Numbered from the stretch's first letter, positions 31,346 to 45,600 are shown. The stretch: 64,000 nucleotides of DNA from Tillus elongatus (GCA_964006375.1 OZ023267.1:39386721-39450720), one strand, 5' to 3'. Notes: generated by a model not told the origin, from the sequence alone. Translations and numbers: made by a program.

Positions 31346-31874
31346 CAGACGGTGGTCAAAGTCATCTTCACTTGGTTTGTGTGCAAGGTAGATTTTGAAG
31401 GGTGGAATTTATTACGCGTGAGTGAATTATGGCTATATATCTTCATTCCTCTTTTTTTTTTCAGGCACACCTATTCTTATCGTAGCTGTAATTATCTAAA
31501 AGTCATTACCATCTATATAGGAGACCCGCTTTGTTTCAAATAGCTCTATCTGGAAATCAGCTATAGGTAGGATATAAGGGTAGTACATACATACATGAGT
31601 CGCTTCAAAATTAAGAAAGGAATCTGAAAATTCAATAACATGTAGCATGTCTCATTTAAAATAAGTAAATGAAATGCTATCAGGCACAAAATAGCCACCT
31701 GCTTAGGTGACAGTATTTTTGGATAATGACGACTATCAATAGGAGTAGATGTGCTTAAAAAGATTTCCAAAAAATGACATATGGCCAAAGGACATGGACG
31801 CGCGTGAACACCTGCAGATACATTTATTTCATATTGTACACTGTAGATTTCCAGTTTTCTCATATTTTTTTTAT
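31346..31874. other. No recognisable feature
   Basis: Unassigned. A T-rich run near 31865-31873 may mark the 3' end of the adjacent minus-strand LINE. Confidence 0.35.
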
Positions 31875-34460
31875 TTCAACAACACCCCACGACGACTCAC
31901 AGCCTAAATACTATCGTACTGTTGGTGTCGACAAGGAGGAAAGAGGCAACTTGTTAATTCTGCACTTGAAAGTTTGGAGATTCGGAGGAGAAGAAAAACA
32001 CATGCCGGCAAGGAATTCGACAACTTGGAAGTCCTCGGGACAAAAGAGCGGGCATAAAAAAATGTTCTATATCTGGTGACCTGGACAGTAAAATGGTGCA
32101 TTTGCTCTGTTCCCCTGGTAGATCTGTTGGGGGCAGCAGGTGGAGGAATTATGGAAGAAAACTCCTCTGAGCAGTGCCCGTGCAGATATCTATAAAAGAG
32201 CGAGGTCACCAACGACACGTCGGTGGGCAAGGAATGGCAGCTTTTGGGTGAGGGTAGGATCACGGATGAGACGTATAGCTCTCTTCTGAATGAAGTCCAA
32301 GATAGCGAGTGTAGAAGCGGCAGCGGCACCCCAGATGTCGAAACTGTATTCGAGGTTTGGCCTTATTTGTGAAGTATATAAGGTATAGATATTAGCTCGT
32401 GAAAAGTTATTTGCAAGCCCGAAGAGGAAACCTAATTTTTTAGCAGCCGCTTTTGCAATTGATGTGACATGTTGGTGCCAATTGACATTTAGATCCAGAG
32501 AAATGCCAACAAGTGAAAAGGACTCATCATTTTGAATAACTTGGTTTTTCATTGTGATGGGTCTAGGGCTGCTGTATCTCTTGATGAGATAGAAAGCAAG
32601 ACTGAGATTTAGTGGAGTTGAATTGTACAAGAGTTCTACTTCTCGAGTCTAATATTTTTTGTAGAACCACAGAGACAGACCCCTCCATGATTCTGCGATC
32701 CTCATCTAATTGGTCTAAAGAGAATATTGTATATTTGAATCAAGGGTGCTGTCGTCCGCGTAACTGTGAACTGGGTTGGATGCGCTAGAGAGTGGGTCAT
32801 TGATGTGGAAAAGAAACAAAGTAGGGGCTAAAGCTGAACCTTGAGGGATCCTGCATTAATTGGATACAGTTTAGAGGAATGGCCATCCACGACAACAGAA
32901 ATGCTCCGGTTGGAGCGGAAATTTGCAGGCCAGGGGCAGATTTTATTAAGCAGCGCTGCGTGCCAGACCTGGTCGAATGCTTTGGATATGTATAGAGCGA
33001 CAATCTGGGATTCACCGTGTAGTTCCACAGACTTACTCCAAGAATGGGTGACAAAGGAAAGGAGGTCGGCAGTTGATCTGCGCTGACGGAATCCATACTA
33101 CCTGTCGTGGATTAGACTATGTTTTTCATGAAATTTTAGTAATTCGGTGTTTATATTCTTTTCCATCACTTCAGAAACGACTGAAAGGGGAGAAATAGGC
33201 CTGTAGTTGCTGGGAAGCGCTTTGGATCCTCTCTTGGGGAGGGCTTGTACTCGAGCAGTTTTCCAGTTACTAGGGAATATGTCTCTATGGTAAGATGTCT
33301 CAAACAGACGAGATAGGATAGGAGCAAGTCTAGTGCGCATTTTTTGAGAACAATTGCTGGAATCTAGTCAAGGTCGGAGGCTTTCCTGGTATTAAGAGAA
33401 GAGAGCATCTTTCGTACCTTTTTAGTTTTGAAAATGATATCCGTCATTTTATGTGCGGCATTGGGGACTGTTGGTGATTGAAGATTTGGAGGTGGGTTGG
33501 GGGTATAATTGCCGGCGAACAACGAGGCAAAAAGTTCACCCATGCGCAGGGCGGTAGAAACAATTTTATCCGCTGAAACAAACAGGTGGCAAGGTGCTCT
33601 TGCAGAAATTATTCCCAATAGATTTAGCAAGAGACCAGAAGGGTTTGCTGCCGTTGGAGCTTGAGAGGACTTTGTTTTTGATGTGGGTATTAATCGAGTT
33701 TTATGCCTCAGAAAGAATGCGGACATAGCGGTTTCTTGCGTCGTTAAATGCTTGGCGGTTTTCTTGACTGGGATTATGTAGAAGCGTTTTGTGAGCTTTG
33801 AACTTTTCAAGTCTGGCCTTGTCATAGGATTTAGAGAACCAGGGCTTTTGAGTGGCTGAAGAGGTTTTCTGTGTATGTGGCATAAATAACTGCGTGCCAG
33901 CCTGGATAATTTCGGTGACGTTTTGTGAGATATCAGAGTGGTCAGGATGAGAGAAGCAGACAGACGCCCATGGAAATGAGGAAAAGTAATCCCGCATTTC
34001 GTCCCAGTTCGTGGCGTTGTAGTGCCAAACGATACGTGGGTGCGATGACTGTGTGGCCTCGGGTTGCATTGCGCAGGAAGCAGTGAGTATGTCGTGGTCT
34101 AAGCGATCAAGGGGAGCGGTGACTGATGTCTTATAGCATTCAGGTTTTGTAAAAAGAAGGAGATCCAAGGGATTTGAGCTGTGTGTTGGGATGCGAGGAA
34201 AGTAGCTAGGTTGCTGAACCATATTGGCTAAAGAATTGCTGACTGCGAAAGCCTCCCTTGTGGATGGGTTTTTGAAGATCCTAGCTATTCCTTATTATGG
34301 ACTTTGAGGTCATCAAAAATAGTGACCTCGGAGGAAGAAGATTCAGAAATGAGATGGTCGGTTTTTTCAGAAAGGTAGTCGAAGAGCTGGACAAATTTGT
34401 TATCAGAAGGCGACCGGTAAATGCAACAGATGAATTTAGTTGCAGCCCTGTTTCATGTTT
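31875..34460 (-). pseudogene. LINE (CR1/Jockey-like): endonuclease and RT, decayed
   Basis: Minus strand, from 34460 downward: CCIYRSPSDNKFVQLFDYLS, the end of an APE-type endonuclease (the usual YRSPS...FV..F.YL motif), then PSYFPRIPTHSSNPLDLLLF and LDRLDHDIL (the SDH region, with S replaced). A linker follows (KPWFSKSYDKARLEKFKAHK, about 33800), then RT blocks NYRPISPLSVVSEVMEKNIN (about 33160), ALYISKAFDQVWHAAL (about 32960), a region where YADD is not readable, then VGISLDLNVNWHQHV, YTSQIRPNLEYSFDIWGA and FIQKRAIRLIRDP (32250-32500) and a C-terminal tail to about 31904. At least five frame changes or stops occur. Gene order and length (about 2.6 kb) show an almost full-length but dead ORF2; the 5' part is missing. 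Confidence 0.85.
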
Positions 34461-35579
34461 CTTCTATAGCTTTCTCGTCACTTTTTGTCCTCTCAGCCCT
34501 AATTTTTTTTGTCTGCAAACTTAGTATATTGTTGTCATCATTACAGCTAAACACGACGTTCCCTTGCCATCGTAAACATGACCCCGCCATTCATGCGTGC
34601 TGTTTAGGAAAAGTACAATGCGGTGGTTTGCCGTTGTCTCCTGCATAATAAATTGTATTTTTATTTACAATAAAAACCATTTACCCTAGTCCCCCGCTAT
34701 AGCACTTTACCTTATTTTTTTTCTAAACCTTATAATCGTGAATTGGTCATCAGTGAAACTGCTTAAAGGAAATTCGCTAAGAAAGTACAGGAATGTATGA
34801 TAAAGAAGCCTACAAATCTTCCGACTGAAGAAATGTATAAATTGAACGATAATTATAATAAGACGATTAAAATATGTCTCATATAACAGCCAGATAAAAT
34901 ACATTGTTACATATCTGGAATGACAGGTGTGTTGTAATAAATTCAACGAAGAAGGCCGAGAAACAAAAGCAAGTCGTCAGCGATAAACACAGGTCGCATA
35001 TATGTGAGAATATATACTTTGATCAATATCCCGTTACTTTTAGCTTCGAATTTTTAATGCCTATCAATTTACAAGAGCGCTCTGGCCGCCTAAAACAATG
35101 CTTTTACGAGATTTCAGTAATTGATAGTCGAGAAACTCATTATAAGAAACCGGGTGCTTCGCATATATAAAGAAGTGGACGCTGTTTAAAATTTTCCAGC
35201 AGATTTGCGTTGGCTCGTCTTTAGTTTTCAACACCTATAATTGGTTAATGCGAACAGTAGAAAGCGCTAATTATTTCGCTCGATATATTTTCAGAATTCA
35301 AACAGCAACGTTGAAAGGTTTACAGTTAGATTTTGTTTATCTGTTCTTGTAAATCACGGGAGTATCCTAAACGGTTAACATTCTTTTAAGTTTATAAAAT
35401 TATTATTAATATTCATGATAGTAATCTTATGAAACTAAAAAACTATTGGTTCTATAGACACATTTTCTTAGCGTCATGAAATGGATGAATTATATAATTA
35501 TTTATTTACATTGTTTTTGCCTCTGCTTGCTTTATTAGTGCATTTTCATTAAAAAAAAGTCGCTGATAGAGAGGAAACG
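34461..35579. other. No recognisable feature
   Basis: Unassigned AT-rich sequence. Open frames at 34707-34946 (minus) and 34904-35170 (plus) show no motifs. Confidence 0.35.
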
Positions 35580-35665
35580 ATGATAAGACTTTCGGAAAGT
35601 TTTTTTTTTCAAATGAGCGCGAATTATGGCACCTTAGAACCCATATCCAAGCAAGATGCGTTTGA

Positions 35666-35669
<4 letters not shown>
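35580..35669 (-). repeat. GGACGCAGC-family 3'-end relic
   Basis: TTCAAATGAGCGCGAATTAT and AGAACCCATATCC are the minus-strand form of the family segment just beyond its (TA)n. The relic runs directly into (TA)n. Confidence 0.6.

Positions 35670-35745
<76 letters not shown>
35670..35745. repeat. (TA)n, left flank of solo LTR
   Basis: About 76 bp of TA. Confidence 0.95.
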
Positions 35746-37700
<1,955 letters not shown>

Positions 37701-37942
37701 GTGTAAAGTTAATATAGAAAGCATGGATATATTGTCCTTGTCAGTAGTATTACTAATCGACAGAATGTCACACGATTTGACTGACTTTTCATTGGGTGAA
37801 GAGTAGTGAGCACTGATAAGTACAATTTCGAGAACCAATTAATCGCAATACATTTTTTACACTGGACGATCGTTTAGCTAATAAAGTATAATAAGAACAT
37901 TGTATTTATATGACTTTTCGCATTGACATTAAGAAAATCACA

Positions 37943-38066
37943 TCTTTGGGTGAGTTGAATAAAAAGGCTTTTTCTTTCCAAACAAATGTTTTTTCCAAAC
38001 AAATGTTTATTCCTTGTCCTTTGTGTGGAAGGAAAAAGCCTTTTTAACAATTCACCCATAGATGTC
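37943..38066. repeat. Short inverted-repeat element
   Basis: ATCTTTGGGTGAGTTG with AAAAAGGCTTTTTC and its inverted counterpart GAAAAAGCCTTTTT and CAATTCACCCATAGAT (38029-38066). The arms of about 37 bp flank a 48-bp centre containing a doubled CCAAACAAATGTTT. Confidence 0.75.
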
Positions 38067-38244
38067 AACCCCAAACATTTTGACGTTAAGGAACAAAAAA
38101 ATCAGATGTTTTGGAGTTAATTCTTTATAAAAATCACCTACTTACATTTAACAATAAGAAATTAAAACAGGTCTAATGAGACGCTTAGGAGATAAGATAA
38201 GTTGCCTTATGTATTACAAAATTTATATGAGTTCGGTACTATAA

Positions 38245-38270
38245 CTCACTTGCTACGTCCAGACTTTTAA
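38245..38270 (-). repeat. GGACGCAGC-family end, orphan
   Basis: TATAACTCACTTGCTACGTC is a single family outer end with no attached body. Confidence 0.6.
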
Positions 38271-38339
38271 ATTTAAAATAAAATGTCTGCCAAATCAATT
38301 TTAATATTTTGCCATTTACTATTTTCTTCAAATATATGT

Positions 38340-39170
38340 ACAGGTAATGGGAGAATCTGAGATGCGGGGCTGTGTGAACCAAGGTGTTATCGTGGTGGAA
38401 AAATAGTCATCCGACTGCTACAAATCAGACCTTTTTCACAGCAAACTGTTGCGTAATGTTTTCAAAACTTCCAGGTCAGGTGGAACAAACTCTGAATGGA
38501 CAACTCTTCTCACATCGAAAAAACAAGTCAGCATTGTTTTGACGTTTAATTTCACTCCACAAGCTTTTTTTTAGCATGGTGAACTTGTAGTCTTTCACTG
38601 GCTTGATTGCTGCTTGATTTGAGGGTCGTAACCGTAGAACCATGTTTCGTTACCGGTGATCACTTTGGAAAAAATTTTGATCATTTCGAAACTTTTCTTT
38701 CAAAGCATAATATGCTTCCAGGCAACTCCTTTTGTACATCTGTCAGCAGTCAAGACACGGATTTGGCACCCGCCATTTTTATACTCAAATCTTCCCTTAA
38801 AATTCGTTCAGCTCCACAACGTCGTCAGTGTCCGTCGTCGTGCCTCCCGGATAATTTCGCAAATTTTTTCAACATTTTCATCGGTTTGATTCGTGAAAGG
38901 GTTTCAAGAGTTCAAGAGTTTCGGTGCCAGTTTTTCCGAGGTAGAAGCAAAACATTACGGCCGTGCTCTGTTCACGAGAACCGGCATTATAAAAACGAGG
39001 AGACAAAACAACTCTCATTTACAAATTCACGCAAGCCAAACAGAACCTTCCCTTGTGACGACGCTTGGACTACTGACTCTGGAATGGTAGCTACAAAACT
39101 CTGTCCATCTCAATATCAGTTCAGTTTCATTTGGGTACCCCCTACTATTTTTATATAGAATGGCGGCAAA
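38340..39170 (-). pseudogene. Mariner (SETMAR-type, DD34D) transposase pseudogene
   Basis: Minus strand from 39170 down: a terminal GGGGGTACCCAAATGAAACT, then CFYLGKTGTETLELLKPF (N-terminal HTH), NQTDENVEKICEIIREARRR (second HTH), VLTADRCTKGVA, then VITGNETWFYGYDPQIKQQS (about 38580-38655), where the first catalytic position TGDETW reads TGNETW. Next come KTMLTCFFDVRRVVHSEFVP and FHHDNTLVHTAPH (second aspartate kept, about 38370). The third aspartate is missing because the 3' part ends. An internal deletion removes most of the first HTH. This is a classical mariner, distinct from the IS630-like relics elsewhere. Confidence 0.85.
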
Positions 39171-39689
39171 TATTTGCAGACGATTTAAAGTCAGGCCAGT
39201 CAAAAAACGCTTACATTCAAAAAAAAGTTTGTTTCCGAAATAAAATTTATACTTACCAAGAAACTAATGCTTGAAAATGCCAATGGTCTATAAACACTTT
39301 CTGCAATAGCAGATAAAAGAATGAGAAAACTGTTGATGACAATTTTCAGATAGATGTTTTATATAGGTATCTATAATTTACTGCTACCACGAAAAGTGTC
39401 TGCTAGCTGACAACAGATATGAATTATTAACAAATCAAAGGTTTCTAATGGGGACAATATATAAAAATGGCTTTTTATGACATGAACCAGTTGACGCAGC
39501 CATAATTTTCACGGTCGGTGATTTTGAATTTTTTAGTTCCACAAAATTATTATCATCATAAAAATATTTTATATTAAAAGACAATCATAATTTCTATATT
39601 TAGCATCATTTGGAATGTTTCCATTCTCTTCAAGTTAACAGTTTTTGTTTATGACTACCATATGCTTACAATATAATTATAGTGAGCTA
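39171..39689. other. No recognisable feature
   Basis: Unassigned AT-rich sequence. Confidence 0.35.
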
Positions 39690-40290
39690 TGAGAGGGAAA
39701 AGAGTGTTTTTGTTTTAAAACCTCAAAAAAGGCGCTACATTCACAGATCCTATTCACAATCATAATTATCACACGATAAAGGCGATGTCGCATTGGCGTC
39801 GCAACCATGACTCTGTCTCTGGCACCTCTTTTCAATTCATTATACCTTTCACACTTCGTCAATTGTACCAGGTTTTTCAGAGCTGTGACTCTTGGTTCTT
39901 CCCTTTTTTCTAGGTGTGTGCTTTGAAAATAGTGTTGTCAGAAAGTTGTTATGCCTTAAAACATAACCAAATCATTTTTCCTTTTTGTCTCACGTTCATT
40001 TAGCAAGCATATTGCTTCTATTACCTCTTCTGACGCACTTGTATTCGTTCTTCAGTCGATATACCTACTCTTTGTCATCTGCTTTGTCATGCACTGCTTA
40101 ATTAAAGTCCAGCTTTCCACCCCATACGTTATAATACTCGATATGCATGACTTGATGAACTCTCTTCAAGTTAAAAGGTTTATTAATAAGAGGTGAACTT
40201 TTTCTATTGAATTCTTGCTTTGCAATCGCGAACTTGGCTCACATTTTTTTGCTATATTTTGCATCATCCGTAACAATTTTTAATATTAAT
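39690..40290 (-). pseudogene. LINE ORF2 C-terminal fragment
   Basis: On the minus strand: AIAKQEFNRKSSPLINKPFN then YYNVWGGKLDF and a degraded cysteine-containing tail KCVRRGNRSNML, GYVLRHNNFL, ending RYNELKRGARDRVMVATPMR. This follows the order of the post-RT region of RTE-like or related insect LINEs (IA.AK.AF..KK.LL, YVWSV..YGAE.W, GH.LR, ...ARDR..W). Stops and shifts are frequent. Confidence 0.6.
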
Positions 40291-40451
40291 AATAATTATT
40301 ATTATACAGCTTTATTCATATAACCGCAAAGAGGCAAGGAACACGTCAAAAAATATGTAAAAGTACAGAAAACTTGTCATATATATGTACCATACTATAT
40401 AAATAGCGTAAATCCACAATGAAAGAGTTAATAAATTAAATATAAAAGCGT

Positions 40452-41796
40452 GGACGCAGCAAGTGCGTTATAGCAGTGAATTTTCATAAAAATCTTTTTA
40501 ATAGCAAATATGTGTGTGTTTTTTTTAAGAAAGCAGGCATCAAATTTGGTTACCAGTATAACCTATATAGTAGAAACAATGTACCACGTTTCATCAAAAT
40601 AATTTTATTGTTTGAAAATGTACAAAAATTTTCGAAAGTAAACTTAAAGTGTTCTCGAAAAAACTGGTTTCTTGGTCAACCTGAAATCGAACTACTAAAA
40701 TTTGAAGCATTTAATAAATTACAAACATACATTATATTTCGATTGAAAATGCAAAAATGCGATTACATAAGGCGTGTTCGATTAAAAAAAAATTGTATCA
40801 CCAACGACTTATAGGAAATATTTTTTAAGATGTAGCTGAAGACACCCTACAATTAATGTATACCATTTTTTCGTATCTTGTATAATAACCGATATATTAA
40901 GCTTTATTGGTGTTCTACGAACATTCGGCAAAAATAATATACCATTAAACGATAAACTCTATAGCTAAGACTACTGCCAAAGCATCAGAGAAAATGCAAA
41001 AATGCGATTACATAAGGCGTGTTCGATTAAAAAAAAATTGTATTACCAACAACTTATAGGAAATATTTTTTAAGATGTAGCTGAAGACACCCTACAATTA
41101 ATGTATACCATTTTTTCGTATCTTGTATAATAACCGATATATTAAGCTTTATTGGTGTTCTACGAACATTCGACAAAAATTATATACCATTAAACGATAA
41201 ACTCTATAGCTAAGACTACTGCCAAAGCATCAGAGAAAGGGTCTATTTGAAATGAATTTTCTGGAAATATGTAAGTAAAGTGAAGGACAATGACGGTTAA
41301 AGCTGAGACTTCAGGCTTTGTAAAACATTCTCTTGAGACATTTTCTTTCCATAGCTCGTATTAGTTTCTGGTTCTTTGCCTAAATGTTGCCAATTTTGAC
41401 GTTTTATATCGCGACTTTGACGTTTTGAGGAAAACCCCAATTTATTTTTCTTTTAATGCCTATAACTTTGTTGTCTTTCAACCTAGCGAGCTAAATTTAT
41501 GTAGCTAATTACCTATAATTATATAAACCTGCGAACCACATTGGCTGCCCTTACTTTGTTATTTCCGGAGTTATAAATTTTTGTCGAAAAAAAATACAAA
41601 ATTTTCTGGGAAAACCTATGGCGATTATCCTGGCTAACGAACTTATCGAATCCACTTGCAAAAGCAAGGTATTCACCGAATTTAACCAAAATTGGCCCAT
41701 TATTTTTTGATGCCTGCATTCTTTAAAAAACACAGATATTTGCTATTCAAAACATTTTTATGAAAATTCATTACCATAACGCACTAGCTGCCTCCA
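40452..41796 (+). mobile_element. GGACGCAGC-family repeat, copy 5, two inverted outer ends
   Basis: Starts GGACGCAGCAAGTGCGTTAT and ends ATAACGCACTAGCTGCCTCC. Unlike copies ending in CACTAA, this one is bounded on both sides by the full outer end, so it may be the complete arrangement. It lacks (TA)n and contains a 245-bp tandem duplication. Confidence 0.7.
40745..41234 (+). repeat. 245-bp tandem duplication
   Basis: Units 40745-40989 and 40990-41234 start GAAAATGCAAAAATGCGATT. I see only about four differences, so the duplication is recent. Confidence 0.9.
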
Positions 41797-42196
41797 GACT
41801 TTTGTTGTTTATTGTTTGCAAAAACTGGATGGGTTGACTAAAACAAAACCATTCAAGCAATTAATAAGGAAAAATACCTGCCATATTTATAATTTGACAG
41901 GTACATTCCCTTTGTAAATAATTATTTTTTGCTGAAAAACTTTTGTAACTTTAATGAAATTTGTAACACAATTTTTTAAAGGCACTTGCAGTACTTACAT
42001 ATTATATCTAAGACCAAATTCTAATTTTCTAGCTCCATATAAAATATAATTTTTTTCAAATAATCGCTAACTGGGACTTTAAAACCGATCTCCAAGGTCT
42101 ATTTAAATTTCAAGAATTAGTTTTAATAATATATCTTACTAATAGTGTACAAGTCTTATGCAAATTGACTACTATAACGCACTTGCTGCGTCCCGA
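41797..42196 (-). repeat. GGACGCAGC-family fragment
   Basis: Ends ATAACGCACTTGCTGCGTCC, a family outer end in minus orientation. The rest is poorly conserved. Confidence 0.5.
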
Positions 42197-42699
42197 AATA
42201 TTTTATTTATAGTATACATTTGCATGCTAAAACTAACGGCGTTTGAAACTTTGTCCTGGTATTAGGAAATAAGTAGTCTAACGCTGACATTACACAATTC
42301 TTAGTTGATTGTACAGCTCTATCTATTATATTTTGTGTAAACTAGACATACTACCTGGTCGTGCACCGAGAGGGCGTCCCTGTCGTATCTCTCTCACCAC
42401 GCTGTCCAGGCTGATAACCTGCGACAACCTCTATTGTTTAGATTTTCATCTACGGCTTATTTGAATAGCATAGCAATACATATAACGTCATATGTCTTTG
42501 TCCAACATTGTAGATATTGCATTACAGAATCTGAAGGGATGTCGAGGATTATTTTATTATTTTATTCTTTTGAACAAACTACTTGAAAATTGGTACACAT
42601 CCACGTCTGTGTATGATATTTTAAGCTGTAAATATTCGTTTCAATCACTTATACAATTTGAGAGATATTGCGTTTTAAAAAATATTTTTTCATTTTAAC
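42197..42699. other. No recognisable feature
   Basis: Unassigned sequence; a 68-codon frame at 42492-42698 has no motif. Confidence 0.35.
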
Positions 42700-42812
42700 T
42701 AAGGAAAATTGGCCGCTAAGATTTGATGGACCAACTATCCAAGCCATTAGCAAAATAAGGGTAATTTCCAAGTTTGGTCCAAATCAGTGGAGTATTTTTT
42801 GAGTTATCGGTT

Positions 42813-42813
<1 letters not shown>

Positions 42814-42888
<75 letters not shown>
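42814..42888. repeat. (TA)n, left half of a split tract
   Basis: About 75 bp of TA before the solo LTR. Confidence 0.95.
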
Positions 42889-42890
<2 letters not shown>

Positions 42891-43458
42891 CTATGGTCTG
42901 GCTTTTTAATTAATGATTTGTTAACTACTAATTAGATGCTGATATTACATTAATTACTTCTTACATAAATCTAATTTCTAATATATCTTTATATTAATAA
43001 TTTATACCGTTGGACGCCAGGCAACTCACTGTTTGCCAATATCATTATCTAATATACTTTTAATAAGCCAAAACCTGCAAATATTACCCCGTCAATTAGA
43101 AGATAATTTATTTTACTCACTTACCGTCTTAATTACTTCTAATTTCCATTTGCTCAGCCCTCTCAGGATTTTAAGGATTCAACTTGTTTTTTTTTGTAAT
43201 TCTTTTGTATAATTGGTCTTTGCTAATTACTTGGTCTTTTTCTATTTTAATTATGCATTACCACTTCTATTATGAAGGCCAAATAGGAGATTTAAATGAA
43301 AATCTAATTACACAAAGTTAGGCATCTTTAATGGTGATTACCCATTGAAATTAAAATTCACAAATATTAAATAACAAATTAAGGGACAAATTAGTTGCAT
43401 AATATACGATAATAGGTTATAAATAACAGAAACATATTATTCAGTATCAAATCACTTA

Positions 43459-43655
43459 CATTGTTAGAACCAGAGATTTGGCTTGTTAATTATCGGTCAC
43501 CTTACACATTCCTGTACACCATGTCCACACAGATGGTATTTGGATTCTTTGATTGCATTGTTAGAACCAGAGATTTGGCTTGTTAATTATTGGTCACCTT
43601 ACACATTCCTGTACACCATGTCCACAAAGATGGTATTTGGATTCTTTGATTGCCT
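43459..43655. repeat. 97-bp tandem repeat in LTR
   Basis: Two units starting CATTGTTAGAACCAGAG (43459 and 43556) with very few differences. Confidence 0.9.
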
Positions 43656-43860
43656 ACAACACTTAATTGCAGCATGGAACTGTTTTTTTTTTTCTTCTAA
43701 TAAGCTACTCTTTTATGAAATTCTGTTGTTTTGGTTGATTAGCTTTAACTGTTTTATTTATTTTCAGTCATTATCTTCTTGCTTAACTACCCCTGGCAAC
43801 TATATTATTACCAGGCACCTTCTCCTGTGGACCAGGCACCTTCTACGTGTTCACTCCTCA

Positions 43861-44029
43861 ACGTTCTCCAGCTGACTTATCTATTGGTAATTGTCTGCGT
43901 CTACCACGAGCCACTACATTTACTTGTTTACTCTACGACGCTCTCCAACTGACTTTTCTATTGGTAATTGTCGGTACCGACCACGAGCCACTACATTTAC
44001 TTGGTTACTCTACGACGCTCTCCAACTGA
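43861..44029. repeat. 77-bp tandem repeat in LTR
   Basis: Units start ACG(T/C)TCTCCA(G/A)CTGA at 43861, 43938 and 44015 (the last partial) and include ACCACGAGCCACTACATTTA. Confidence 0.9.
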
Positions 44030-44384
44030 ATTCTAATTTTACTGTCTCTCCGAGCAGCCCTCGCCTTATCGGCTGTTTTGCCTTCCACCTGGCCAACCGG
44101 TCCTTCCTCACCATAAATCTCCCCACAAGTGTCTCTTATCACTAGATAGCAAACCATACCAAAATTGTTTGTTTCACTTTATCTTGCTTTTTATTTCACG
44201 ATATCTACTGCATTATCAATATATTTTACTTTAACTTAATACTTATTCTTTTAAAATAACAACATAAAACCTCTTTAGATTTCCATTTAAATTATATTCC
44301 TTTAGTTCTATTGCACTACTAAAATAACTTGACCATTATCTCTTAATATTATTATTCTAATTTCTATCCTATATCTATACATAG

Positions 44385-44386
<2 letters not shown>

Positions 44387-44474
<88 letters not shown>
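44387..44474. repeat. (TA)n, right half of a split tract
   Basis: About 88 bp of TA after the solo LTR. Confidence 0.95.
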
Positions 44475-44478
<4 letters not shown>

Positions 44479-44605
44479 ATTTTAACTGACCATGGAAATG
44501 GGTTCCAGAGGCCCTAATTCGTGGTCATTTGAAGAAATTTTCCGAAAGTCTCACCATCGATACCCCTCTATTAGTGAACTTTTTTAATTAAAATTCACTA
44601 ATACC

Positions 44606-45462
44606 ACATCGTAGTTAATTTCACTGACTTCGAAGCTCTGATAATAAGAAGGTTGGCAATGATGAACTGATAATAACTTTAACACGGTGTATAAAGAGTT
44701 AACCACGAGATGATGTGATGATTTTTAAAATCAGACTGTTATAAAGGTAAAGATTATATCATCTAAGAATCATCTTTAGTTGGGAGCTTTACTTGGATAA
44801 GAAAAGTTAAATATATCTTAACAGCAGTTCCATCCTTTACGACCTCGAATGTACAGGGAAAATTTCATCCACTAAGCAACTTTTATAGACTGGCTGAATG
44901 TTATAAGACATTACAAAGTTACTCAATCTATACTTTAGTGCTTCTGGGCTATTGCGGGTCTGGCAGGAGTTAGTAAGACTCTTTACGTGGCTGGACCTCA
45001 GCAGTCGCTCTTGTGCTGGAGTTAATCCGCAGTAAGTAGATCCAGAACAACCCGTCCCCACACTCCAATACCTCCATAGGGACTGAGCCACAAAACTGCG
45101 AACCCACTTCGATAACTTTTTTCTGTCTTGTTGAATTTATTACACTTCCGATTATCTATGGATGGATACAACGAGGTGTTTTATGGGAATATCTATCGTT
45201 TTGCAATACCTCACTTAATCATTCTTGTTCTTAAACGTACTTAAATTAGACTATACGTACTTATTCTAGGTTAAGACATTTATTTATAATGATCTATTTA
45301 AGTCTAAGTAAACTATTAGTAAGCTCCTATGGCGAAACATGAGGAAATTAGTAATAGCAATAATATTCATTTGTAGTATCATATATTAGTTACACAAGCA
45401 AAAATGTAAAGCATACTGTATAACTGTGAGGAACAAATAAATATATCAAATAAATGAAAAAA
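44606..45462. other. No recognised family; unknown minus frame
   Basis: A minus-strand frame at 44837-45091 (84 codons) contains GTGCSGSTYCGLTPAQERLL and is not recognised. Its Cys-rich centre could be coincidence. The rest is unassigned. Confidence 0.3.
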
Positions 45463-45600
45463 GTCTGTGCGCAGCAAGTGAAAGTGCGTTATGGTAGCGA
45501 ATTTTCGTAAAAATGTTTTCAATTTCAAATATATATTGTTTTTAAAAGGACATTTGGTGGGTAGTACAACCTATATAGTGTGTCCCAAACTAGATGGAAT
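45463..45600 (+). repeat. GGACGCAGC-family fragment, 5' end
   Basis: GTGCGCAGCAAGTGAAAGTG with TATGGTAGCGAATTTTCG, carrying a 6-bp duplication (AAGTGA). It is followed at about 45574 by ATAGTGTGTCCCAAACTAGA, which resembles a mariner-type outer end, so another element may begin there. Confidence 0.5.

Larger units (their letters stand above)
42889..44386 (-). mobile_element. Solo LTR (1498 bp) in (TA)n
   Basis: Plus strand starts TGCTATGGTC and ends CTATACATAGCA. Read on the minus strand it starts TGCTATGTATAG and ends ACCATAGCA, matching the termini of the LTRs at 6969 and 35746. Length and context also match. There are two internal tandem-repeat zones: a 97-bp unit repeated twice (43459-43655) and a 77-bp unit repeated just over twice (43861-44029). 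There is no internal region, so it is a solo LTR; the orientation is inferred from the end motifs. Confidence 0.75.
42700..44605 (+). mobile_element. GGACGCAGC-family repeat, copy 6, split by an LTR in its (TA)n
   Basis: Left part 42700-42813 has GACCAACTATCCAAGCCATT and GAGTTATCGGTTGGATA; right part 44475-44605 has AACTGACCATGGAAATGGG, CACCATCGATACCCC and AAAATTCACTAA. Together they match copy 2 (16620-17003), where the same flanks meet across one (TA)n. Here that (TA)n is split by a 1.5-kb LTR, direct evidence that the LTR went into the microsatellite. Confidence 0.8.

Noticed and set aside
38607..39158. 183-codon plus frame
   Set aside because: It is the antisense of a mariner transposase that is recognisable on the minus strand.
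44837..45091. Zinc-binding protein exon on the minus strand
   Set aside because: Two Cys in GCSGSTYCG are too few to claim a domain, and no splice sites or homology were evident.
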